Below, one piece after another: positions 43,598-51,332 of a DNA stretch of 64,000 bases. The stretch spans positions 744,001 to 808,000 of the forward strand of contig JASCPE010000001.1 in the NCBI GenBank assembly GCA_029959865.1. Direction: 5' to 3'. The notes under the pieces were generated by a model, which searched no databases, was not told where the DNA came from, and worked only from the letters and a program-made list of their open reading frames with translations. Made by a program: the position numbers and the translations under genes. How positions within the stretch are numbered: position 1 is the stretch's first letter; every line of letters starts with the position of its first letter. This stretch comes from Microbacteriaceae bacterium PS02070. Its GTDB lineage: Bacteria; Actinomycetota; Actinomycetes; Actinomycetales; Microbacteriaceae.

Positions 43598-44749
43598 ATG
43601 ACCGAAAAGAATGACGTCGCGAAGATCGACGAGCAGCCGTTCATCGACGCCACGGCCGACGCGAAGTCGACGTTCGGGCGCTTCAACCTCGCGATCGTCG
43701 GGAGCTCTGGCGTCGGCAAGTCCTCGCTCGTCAACGCCGTATTCGGTCGGGACTGGGCCAAAGTCGGCAAGGGGCTGCCCGTGACTCGGGGAGTCCAGTA
43801 CTTCAACGATGACTTGCTCGGGATCTGGGATGTCGAGGGGTTCGAGATCGGGTCGCAGGTGTCGCCCGCGGAACAACTGCGAGCTCACCTAGACACCATT
43901 TCGAAGAGCCCGAAGCTCCAGCAGATCTCGGTCGTCTGGTATTGCGTCAAGGCCAACGACGACCGGCTGACTCCGGCCGACATCGCGATGATCCGTGAGC
44001 TCGACGCGCAGGGTCTTCCGGTCATCCTGGTACTGACTAAGGTCGACTGGATCAGGAACCCCATCACGGGCCAGCACGGCGTGGCCAAGGGAGTGGAGAA
44101 GTTCGTCGAGTGGCTCAACGAGCCCGTCGATCCGCAGACAGGCCTGCCGATCGACATCCCGTATCGCAGCGTGATCCTCACCTCCACGCAGGACAAGCAC
44201 GGGAAGGGCAAGGGGCATGGTCTCGGTGAGCTCGTCGCGGAGACCCTCGCTCTTTCGCCGGATAACGAGAAGGATGCGTTTCGTATCGCACAGAGACTCA
44301 ACCTCCCCTGGAAGCGAGAACTCGCCCGTCCCATCATCGCCGCTGCAACGACTGCGGCAGCGGGTGCAGCCGCAGTCCCGGTTCCGATTGCGGATGCCGC
44401 GATCCTGGCGCCGATCCAGCTCGGAATGATGGCCCGCATCGCCACGATTTACGACCTCGAGATCAAGACCATGATGTCCGCCGGGGCTCTCGCCCAGGTC
44501 GGCGCACAGCTCGCGGGGCGCGCCCTCGCCAGCAGCATGCTCAAGCTGATCCCGGGAGCTGGCAGCGTCATGAACGCCGGCGTCGCCGGCGCGCTCACCG
44601 CCGCCACCGGCGAAGGGTGGATGCGCCTGTGCGAGCAGGTCCACACCGGAAAGCTCGACGTCGACAAGGTGAGCAACTCCTGGTCAGACTTCGTCCCGGG
44701 ATTCCTCGACGTCATCCGCAAGATGGCCGAGCAGAAGCTCACCAAGTAG
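43598..44749 (+). CDS. membrane-interacting P-loop GTPase (dynamin/DUF697-like)
   Basis: A 383-residue protein. The GTPase domain (about 25-220) has G1 GSSGVGKS (35-42), G3 DVEG (78-81) and G4 TKVD (147-150), intact. The C-terminal part is a long Ala/Gly-rich hydrophobic region (about 245-330) like the DUF697 membrane segment of YcjF/YcjX-type or dynamin-like proteins, which insert into or remodel membranes. With the DUF4230 protein upstream and the exonuclease 22 bp downstream it looks like part of one module; no homolog of known partner is close enough to name it. Confidence 0.8.
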   Translation: MTEKNDVAKIDEQPFIDATADAKSTFGRFNLAIVGSSGVGKSSLVNAVFGRDWAKVGKGLPVTRGVQYFNDDLLGIWDVEGFEIGSQVSPAEQLRAHLDTISKSPKLQQISVVWYCVKANDDRLTPADIAMIRELDAQGLPVILVLTKVDWIRNPITGQHGVAKGVEKFVEWLNEPVDPQTGLPIDIPYRSVILTSTQDKHGKGKGHGLGELVAETLALSPDNEKDAFRIAQRLNLPWKRELARPIIAAATTAAAGAAAVPVPIADAAILAPIQLGMMARIATIYDLEIKTMMSAGALAQVGAQLAGRALASSMLKLIPGAGSVMNAGVAGALTAATGEGWMRLCEQVHTGKLDVDKVSNSWSDFVPGFLDVIRKMAEQKLTK

Positions 44750-44771
44750 CCGACCGGGAGGACCGAGCCAC

Positions 44772-46013
44772 ATGTCGTTCGCGGTCGTCGATTTCGAAAC
44801 CACCGGCATCCTGCCCTCGTACCACCATCGCGTCGTCGAGATCGGAGTGACGCATGTCGAGGATGACGGCGCGATCTCGTTGCGGTGGGAGACGCTGATC
44901 AACCCCGAGCGTGATCTCGGCCCGCAGCGTATCCATGGCATCCGTGCGGCGGACGTGCTCGACGCGCCAACGTTCAGCGACGTCGCGGCCGAGTTCGCCG
45001 AGCTGCTGCAGGGCCGAGTCTTCGCGGCGCACAACGCCTCGTTCGACCTGCGTTTCCTGCAGGCGGAATTCGAGCGCGCCGGCTATTGGCTCGACGGCGA
45101 AACACCGCATGTCTGCACAATGACTCTTGGCTCGAGGTTCGGGCTCGGCCAGTCATGTTCCCTGTCGCGCGCCTGCACAACCTATGGCATCGATATCGGA
45201 CACGCGCACTGCGCGGGCGCCGACTCGTTCGCCGCCGCGCGACTACTCGCGGCTTTCCACGCTGAGAGCAACACGCGGCCCGAGTGGGTGGACTACTGGC
45301 AGCGGGCCGCCGAGTCCGGTCGTGCCTACAGCTATCCCACCGGGCGCCGGACCGGCGTCGCGGTGAAGGCTCGAAGTGATGCCGGCGCGGCGCCAGTGAG
45401 CTTTCTCGAGCGGATCTCGATGGACGCCGAACGGCCGCGCGTCGAAGGCGCCGGAGCTCAGTATGTCGCTCTGCTCGACCGTTGCCTGATCGATGGCTTG
45501 ATCTCGGTGAGCGAAGGGGCCCAGCTCGCTGAGGTGGCGAGCGAACTCGGGCTGAACTGTGACGCCGTCGATGAGATCCACCGCGACTACTTCGTCGAAC
45601 TCGAACGCCGGGCCTGGGCAGACGGCGTGCTGGCCGAGGACGAGCGGGCCACGCTCCGTGCCGTGGGCGCCCTGCTGGAGCTCGACGACGAGGCCGTCGC
45701 CGAGGCAGTGGACGACATCGTTCCGACCGCAGGCGATAGCCAGCCTGAATCCCGTTTCAAACTCTCACCCGGGGACATCGTCGTGCTCACGGGAGAGATG
45801 CTGCGTGAGCGGAGCGCCTGGGAGGCAGACTTGCGCGAACTCGGGCTCGTGCCGCACCCCTCGGTGACGAAGAAGGTCAAGCTTGTCGTGGCTGCAGATC
45901 CTGACTCGTTATCGGGCAAGGCGAAGAAGGCCCGCGACTACGGCATCCCTATCGTCGGTGAGTCGTGGCTGGCCGACGTTGTCTTTCCAAGACAGAACAA
46001 AGAAGTAAGGTAA
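44772..46013 (+). CDS. DEDDh exonuclease with TerB-like and BRCT domains
   Basis: A 413-residue fusion. Residues about 2-165 are a DnaQ-like 3'-5' exonuclease with DFET (7-10), the NASFD motif and a late HCAGADS (His and Asp of the DEDDh site). Residues about 225-310 look like TerB: LDRCLIDGLISVSEGAQLAEVA and WADGVLAEDERATL. The C-terminus (about 330-412) is a BRCT fold with GDIVVLTGEML. It could trim DNA ends and bind partners or broken DNA. The last bases lie inside a palindrome shared with the next gene. Confidence 0.82.
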   Translation: MSFAVVDFETTGILPSYHHRVVEIGVTHVEDDGAISLRWETLINPERDLGPQRIHGIRAADVLDAPTFSDVAAEFAELLQGRVFAAHNASFDLRFLQAEFERAGYWLDGETPHVCTMTLGSRFGLGQSCSLSRACTTYGIDIGHAHCAGADSFAAARLLAAFHAESNTRPEWVDYWQRAAESGRAYSYPTGRRTGVAVKARSDAGAAPVSFLERISMDAERPRVEGAGAQYVALLDRCLIDGLISVSEGAQLAEVASELGLNCDAVDEIHRDYFVELERRAWADGVLAEDERATLRAVGALLELDDEAVAEAVDDIVPTAGDSQPESRFKLSPGDIVVLTGEMLRERSAWEADLRELGLVPHPSVTKKVKLVVAADPDSLSGKAKKARDYGIPIVGESWLADVVFPRQNKEVR

Positions 46014-46035
46014 GCATGATTTGCCTTACTTCTTT
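45999..46035. promoter_or_regulatory. 12-bp-arm palindrome at the exonuclease-Fic boundary
   Basis: AAAGAAGTAAGG (45999-46010) and CCTTACTTCTTT (46024-46035) are perfect 12-bp inverted arms around a 13-nt loop that contains the exonuclease TAA. It is AT-rich in a GC-rich operon. It could be a weak terminator or an operator for fic expression. Confidence 0.6.
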
Positions 46036-46066
46036 ATGAGTGCTTCGAAAGGAAAGGGATGATGCG

Positions 46067-47260
46067 GTGCGGACCGAGCTGTACGTGAGCACGCGGTTCG
46101 GCGAGCTCACGACGAACCCGACCGGCGCATGGACGCATCCCTACTTCCTCCCCGCCGCGGTCCCGCGAGCCCTTCAGCTTTCGCCGGAGTCGATGGCGGC
46201 CGTATCGAGGGCCGACCTCGCGCTCGGGCGAGTCTCGGGGCTTGCGATGCTCATCAATGACCCTGAACTGCTGCTGGGTCCCTCGATGGCACAGGAAGCC
46301 CTCTCGAGTTCTCGTATCGAAGGAACACAAGCGTCACTCAGCGACGTTCTCAGCGCGGAGAGCTCGGAGGAGCCGATCGAGGATGAGAACCTGCGCGAGG
46401 TGAACAACTACCTGAATGCGGCTGCCCAGGGCAGGGCACTTCTCGAGAAATGGCCCCTGACGCAACGGTTCTTCTGCGCGTTGCATGCCACGTTGTTGGC
46501 GAACGTCCGTGGCGAGGAGAAGTTTCCTGGAGAGCTACGCAGGTCGCCCGTCTGGATCGGCTCGCCCAACGCGCGCCCCGAAACGGCGCGATTCATCCCG
46601 CCGCACCACGACAGGATCGGCGACCTTCTGGCGGACTGGGAGAGGTTCGTCAACGAGCCTTCGACAATGCCCCCCGTCGTGCGAGCTGCGCTCATGCACT
46701 ATCAGTTCGAGACCATCCATCCGTTCCTCGACGGCAATGGCCGAATCGGTCGGCTCTTGATCGGCTTCATGCTCGTCGCAGACGGCGTCCTCAGTGCCCC
46801 GATCCTGCCGATCTCGGGCTACTTCGAGAGGAATCGTGACGCTTACTACGACCGCTTGCAAGCAGTTCGTGAGCGCGGCGAGATTGAAGAGTGGGTTCAG
46901 TTCTTCTGCGAGGGCGTTGAACAGCAGGCGAACCAGGCAGCCGCCCGCATCCGATCGCTGGTGGAGATACGAGAGCGGTATCGCCGGGAGGCCATCGGCG
47001 ATCGATCGGCGCTCAGCTCAGTGATCGACCTGATCTTCCGTAACCCGGTCGTCACGGTCGCGACGGTCATGCGGCATGCCGGGGTCAGTAGACCCGCAGG
47101 CTCAGCCGCGCTTCGACGGGCGGAGGAGCGAGGGTGGGTGCGGTCCGCCGGCAGGTGGGGGCGCGGTGGCCGCGAGCGATGGATCGCCACTGAAGTGTGG
47201 GCTGCAGTATCAAGCGAAGACGCGTTCGGCGAGAGCGTGAGGGAAGGCGGCAAATCATGA
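46067..47260 (+). CDS. Fic-family enzyme
   Basis: A 397-residue Fic protein that would transfer AMP (or another group) from a nucleotide onto a target hydroxyl. The catalytic motif HPFLDGNGRIGR is at 218-229 and complete. An autoinhibitory motif, (S/T)xxxE(G/N), is seen as SSRIEG (81-86), typical of class II. A helical C-terminal part contains a winged-helix-like segment (VSRPAGSAALRRAEERGWVRS). GTG 46067 is preferred since GGAAAGGG lies eight bases upstream. Fic genes commonly sit in type I restriction loci. It overlaps hsdR by four bases. Confidence 0.88.
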   Translation: MRTELYVSTRFGELTTNPTGAWTHPYFLPAAVPRALQLSPESMAAVSRADLALGRVSGLAMLINDPELLLGPSMAQEALSSSRIEGTQASLSDVLSAESSEEPIEDENLREVNNYLNAAAQGRALLEKWPLTQRFFCALHATLLANVRGEEKFPGELRRSPVWIGSPNARPETARFIPPHHDRIGDLLADWERFVNEPSTMPPVVRAALMHYQFETIHPFLDGNGRIGRLLIGFMLVADGVLSAPILPISGYFERNRDAYYDRLQAVRERGEIEEWVQFFCEGVEQQANQAAARIRSLVEIRERYRREAIGDRSALSSVIDLIFRNPVVTVATVMRHAGVSRPAGSAALRRAEERGWVRSAGRWGRGGRERWIATEVWAAVSSEDAFGESVREGGKS

Positions 47261-50200
47261 CAGCACTGTCCGAGGCTGACTGGGAGAATGATGCCCTCGA
47301 CACCCTTGCTGAACCGCTCGGCTGGCGCCCGCTCCACGGAGAGCAGGTCGCTCCCGGCACGGGCGAGCGCGACACGTGGGATGACCTGCTGATCCGGCCG
47401 CGCCTCCTCGACGCGCTCCGACTGCTGAACCCGGGCATTCCCGGCGAGTACCTCCAACAGGCGGTCGCAGAAATCGCTGCACCGAAGTCGCAGGATGCGA
47501 TCACCGAGAACTACCGCATTCATCAGTACCTCGTCAACGGGTACCCGCTGAGCTACATCGACACCGACGGCATCGAGCAGAACCCGCGGCTTCGGCTGGT
47601 CGGCACCGATCCGTCGGACAATGACTGGCTCGCCGTCAACCAGCTGACGCTCCGGCGCGGTGACCTGCACCGCCGCTTCGACATCGTGCTGTTCGTCAAC
47701 GGGATGCCGCTCGTCATTATCGAACTGAAGCGCGCTGGCTCGGCATCCACCGGCGTCGCCCCTGCACGTGCGCAGTTGCAGACGTATCTGCGTGAGTTCC
47801 CCATGGTGTTCCGGTTCTGCGTGCTGACGCTCGTGACTGATGGCGTCGATGCGAGGTACGGCACCCCGTTCACGCCGCTCAATCACTTTGCGCCGTGGAA
47901 CGTCGACGACGACGGCGTGCCGCTCGCCCAGCCGCGGATCGAGGACGGCGTGTCCGTCGAGCCGATTGACGACGCGCTCAACGGCCTCTTCAACCAGGAG
48001 CGGTTCCTGCAGCTCGTGCGCAATTTCACCGCGTTCGACGAGAACGCCGATGGGCTTACGAAGCGCATCGCGAAGCCGCACCAGTATTTCGCCGTGACGA
48101 AGGCGGTCGGATCGACGGTTCAGGCGGTAGAGACCAACGGCAAGGCCGGAGTGGTGTGGCACACGCAGGGCTCGGGCAAATCCATGGAGATGGAGCTGTA
48201 CGCGAACCTCGTGTCGCGGCATCCGAAGCTCAAGAATCCGACCATCGTTGTCGTCACGGACCGCACCGAGCTCGACGGGCAGCTGTTCCAGACGTTCGAT
48301 CAGAGCCTGCTGCTCGCCGAGAAGCCGATGCAGGTGCGCGAACGCTCGCAGTTGCGCGATGAGCTGCGCAATCGGATCACCGGTGGCATCTACTTCACCA
48401 CGCTGCAAAAGTTCGGGCTCACCGAGGCGGAGAAGACGTCAGGTACGCAGCACCCGTTGCTGACCGATCGTCGCAACGTGATCGTCGTCGTCGACGAGGC
48501 CCACCGCAGCCACTATGACGATCTCGACGGATACGCCCGACACCTTCGTGACGCGCTGCCGAGCGCAACGCTCATCGCATTCACCGGCACCCCGATCTCT
48601 TTCGCCGAGCGTGATACGCGAGAAGTTTTCGGACCGTACATCGATATCTACGACCTCACCCGGGCGGTCGACGACGGCGCCACCGTCCCTGTCTACTTCG
48701 AGCCGCGGCTGATCAAGGTGTCGTTCGCCGACGGTGCGAGCGAGGACGATATCGACCGCGCCGCCGACGAGTACACCGTCGGACTCGACGACACCGAGCG
48801 GGCGCGGCTCGAGGCATCGGTCGCCGTCGTCAACGCCGTATATGGCTCGCCCGAGCGCATCGAGACACTCGCGGCCGACCTCGTGCAGCACTGGGAAGAA
48901 CGGCGGGAACGGATGAAGCCGTTCCTCGAAGCCCCAGGCAAGGCGCTCATCGTCGGCGGCACGCGCGAGATCTGCGCGCGACTCTACACAGAGATCGTCC
49001 GGCTGCGGCCCGACTGGCACTCCGATGCGCTGGATGCCGGCAAGATCAAGGTCGTCTACTCTGGGTCGGCATCCGACCAGCCCCCCGTGAGCGATCACGT
49101 GCGGCGGGACTCTGAGAACAAGGCGATCAAGGCGCGGCTGAAGGATACCGACGACGAGCTCGAACTGGTCATCGTCAAGGACATGATGCTGACGGGCTTC
49201 GACGCTCCGCCGCTGCACACGCTCTACCTCGACCGGCCGCTCAAGGGTGCGCTCCTGATGCAGACTCTCGCGCGCGTGAACCGCACGTTCCGCGGCAAAG
49301 AGGACGGGTTGCTCGTTGCGTACGCGCCGCTGGCGGACAACATTGCGAATGCTCTCGCGGAGTACACGACTTCGGACCGTGAGAACAAGCCCATCGGGCG
49401 AGACGTCGACGAGGCGGTGGTTATCGCCACGGAACTCGTCGCGCAGATTCGTGAGATGCTCGTCGGCTGCGATTGGCGGGCGATTATCGCGCGTGGCGGC
49501 TCTCGCGCCTGGCGGACTGCGGCGACCACCGCGACCAACTTCCTGCGAGACGCGGCGAACCCGCTGAACGATCCGAACCTCGGTACCGACCGGCTCGTCG
49601 TGCGGTACCGTACTGCCACCGGCCAGTTGGCTCGAGCCTGGGCGCTCGCGTCGGGTCGCGACGGGCTCGCCGAGCTGCACGACGAGATCGCCTTTTACGA
49701 AGAGGTCCGCGTGTGGATGGCGAAGTTCGATGCCGCCGAGCGGCAGTCGCGCGACGAGCCGATCCCCGAGGAGATCTCACGTCTGCTGGGATCCCTCGTT
49801 ACGGAGTCCATTGCTCCGGGCGAGGTCCTCGACATCTATGACGCGGCCGGACTTCCGCGCCTCGCCCTCGATGACCTCGGGCCGGAGTTCCTCGGCAAGG
49901 CGCAGTCCGCACCGAACGCGCACCTCGCGATCGAGGCGCTCCGCAAGTCGCTCACCGATGCCGGGGCGAGCGCGACCCGCGGCAACCTCGTGCGTCAGCG
50001 GGCTTTCTCGGAGCGGATCGCGGAGATCATGAATCGGTACACGAATCAGCAGCTCACTTCCGCCGAGGTGATTGCGGAGCTGGTGGAACTCGCGAAGGAC
50101 GTCGCCGCCGAGGCATTCCGCGGTATGCGCTTCTCCCCCTCGCTCTCGAGCGATGAACTTGCCTTCTATGATGCCGTTGCCACGAACGCATCCGCGGTTG

Positions 50201-50436
50201 ACGTGCAGGGTGAGGACGTACTCGCGCAGATTGCCCGGGAGCTCGTCGCCGTGGTGCGCCGAGACGTCCGCACTGATTGGACTGTGCGTGACGACGTCCG
50301 CGCCAAGCTACGTTCATCGATAAAGCGCCTGCTCGTGAAGTACAGGTACCCGCCCGACAAACAGCCCGAGGCGATAAAGCTCGTCATGGATCAGATGGAG
50401 TCGATGGCGCCGCGCTACGCCGACGAGCGGCGGTGA
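47257..50436 (+). CDS. hsdR: type I restriction enzyme R subunit
   Basis: A 1059-residue ATP-driven restriction subunit. The N-terminal nuclease has Asp142 and the E156-L-K158 of LVIIELK; the translocase has TQGSGKS (303-309), DEAH (413-416), and FTGTPI. The C-terminal helical region binds M2S. ATG 47257 overlaps the Fic stop; the longer frame shadows it. Unusually, five genes separate it from hsdMS, though the whole set is on one strand. It cleaves unmodified DNA at a distance from the site. A tRNA-Gly gene follows after 79 bp. Confidence 0.96.
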   Translation: MTALSEADWENDALDTLAEPLGWRPLHGEQVAPGTGERDTWDDLLIRPRLLDALRLLNPGIPGEYLQQAVAEIAAPKSQDAITENYRIHQYLVNGYPLSYIDTDGIEQNPRLRLVGTDPSDNDWLAVNQLTLRRGDLHRRFDIVLFVNGMPLVIIELKRAGSASTGVAPARAQLQTYLREFPMVFRFCVLTLVTDGVDARYGTPFTPLNHFAPWNVDDDGVPLAQPRIEDGVSVEPIDDALNGLFNQERFLQLVRNFTAFDENADGLTKRIAKPHQYFAVTKAVGSTVQAVETNGKAGVVWHTQGSGKSMEMELYANLVSRHPKLKNPTIVVVTDRTELDGQLFQTFDQSLLLAEKPMQVRERSQLRDELRNRITGGIYFTTLQKFGLTEAEKTSGTQHPLLTDRRNVIVVVDEAHRSHYDDLDGYARHLRDALPSATLIAFTGTPISFAERDTREVFGPYIDIYDLTRAVDDGATVPVYFEPRLIKVSFADGASEDDIDRAADEYTVGLDDTERARLEASVAVVNAVYGSPERIETLAADLVQHWEERRERMKPFLEAPGKALIVGGTREICARLYTEIVRLRPDWHSDALDAGKIKVVYSGSASDQPPVSDHVRRDSENKAIKARLKDTDDELELVIVKDMMLTGFDAPPLHTLYLDRPLKGALLMQTLARVNRTFRGKEDGLLVAYAPLADNIANALAEYTTSDRENKPIGRDVDEAVVIATELVAQIREMLVGCDWRAIIARGGSRAWRTAATTATNFLRDAANPLNDPNLGTDRLVVRYRTATGQLARAWALASGRDGLAELHDEIAFYEEVRVWMAKFDAAERQSRDEPIPEEISRLLGSLVTESIAPGEVLDIYDAAGLPRLALDDLGPEFLGKAQSAPNAHLAIEALRKSLTDAGASATRGNLVRQRAFSERIAEIMNRYTNQQLTSAEVIAELVELAKDVAAEAFRGMRFSPSLSSDELAFYDAVATNASAVDVQGEDVLAQIARELVAVVRRDVRTDWTVRDDVRAKLRSSIKRLLVKYRYPPDKQPEAIKLVMDQMESMAPRYADERR

Positions 50437-50515
50437 TCGAAGATCCAACGGAAATTGATCTGCTCGGCTCGGAAGCCATCTAGGCGGGAGCTGGCGACTC
50501 GACCAGACTTCGTGG

Positions 50516-50586
50516 AGGGGCTGACGGGAATCGAACCCGCGCTGTCTGCTTGGGAAGCAGAAGTTCTGCCATTGAACTACAGCCCC
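50516..50586 (-). tRNA. tRNA-Gly (anticodon CCC)
   Basis: A 71-nt cloverleaf: acceptor GGGGCTG with CAGCCCC, D-arm AGTTCAATGGCAGAACT, anticodon stem TCTGC/GCAGA enclosing TTCCCAA (CCC anticodon), T-arm CGGGTTCGATTCCCG. No CCA is encoded. Its 3' end faces the restriction island, the usual side for integrated elements. Confidence 0.96.
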
Positions 50587-50640
50587 GTGCGCCAAGGGCG
50601 CGGGTGCCAGCATAACAAAGCGCGCCGGTAAGCTGGCACC

Positions 50641-51246
50641 GTGCTGCTGAGCGACCGCGATATCCGTGCCGAGATCGATGACGATCGGATCGGGCTGGAG
50701 CCCTGGGACCCGGAGATGGTGCAGCCGTCGAGCGTTGACGTTCGCCTCGACCGGTACTTCCGGCTCTTCGACAACCACAAGTACCCCTTCATCGATCCGG
50801 CGGAGGACCAGCCCGAGCTCACCCGCCTCATCGACGTCGACCCGAACGAGCCCTTCGTGCTTCACCCGGGGGAGTTCGCCCTCGGCTCGACGTTCGAACA
50901 GATCACGCTGCCTGATGACGTCGCCGCGCGCCTGGAGGGCAAGTCCTCACTTGGACGACTCGGCCTCATCACTCACTCCACAGCCGGCTTTATCGACCCC
51001 GGCTTCTCTGGACACGTGACCCTCGAACTTGCGAATGTCGCGACCCTGCCGATCAAGCTCTGGCCCGGCATGAAGATCGGGCAGCTCTGCTTCTTCCGGC
51101 TCTCCTCCCCGACCGAGAATCCGTACGGCTCGGGCCCCTACGGAAACCGATACCAGGGTCAGCGTGGTCCGACCGCGTCACGCTCGTTCCAGAACTTCCA
51201 CCGCAATGATGTCGGCTCGACAGACGCAGGCTCTCTCGGAGGCTGA
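50641..51246 (+). CDS. dcd: dCTP deaminase
   Basis: A 201-residue homotrimeric enzyme of dUTP supply. The family core is complete: [10 protein letters not shown] (100-109), then [14 protein letters not shown] and TLEL with catalytic Glu129, and the C-terminal [11 protein letters not shown]. Actinobacterial Dcd proteins may also have dUTPase activity (dcd-dut); this cannot be told apart here. It starts with GTG 54 bp after the tRNA. Confidence 0.93.
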   Translation: MLLSDRDIRAEIDDDRIGLEPWDPEMVQPSSVDVRLDRYFRLFDNHKYPFIDPAEDQPELTRLIDVDPNEPFVLHPGEFALGSTFEQITLPDDVAARLEGKSSLGRLGLITHSTAGFIDPGFSGHVTLELANVATLPIKLWPGMKIGQLCFFRLSSPTENPYGSGPYGNRYQGQRGPTASRSFQNFHRNDVGSTDAGSLGG

Positions 51247-51332
51247 AATCGGCGAGCTTCCTTCCGACACGGTCGTTTCTCGCTCGCGATCGCGCGGCCG
51301 ATCGGGTCACTGGTTCGCGATCGAAGGCGACC

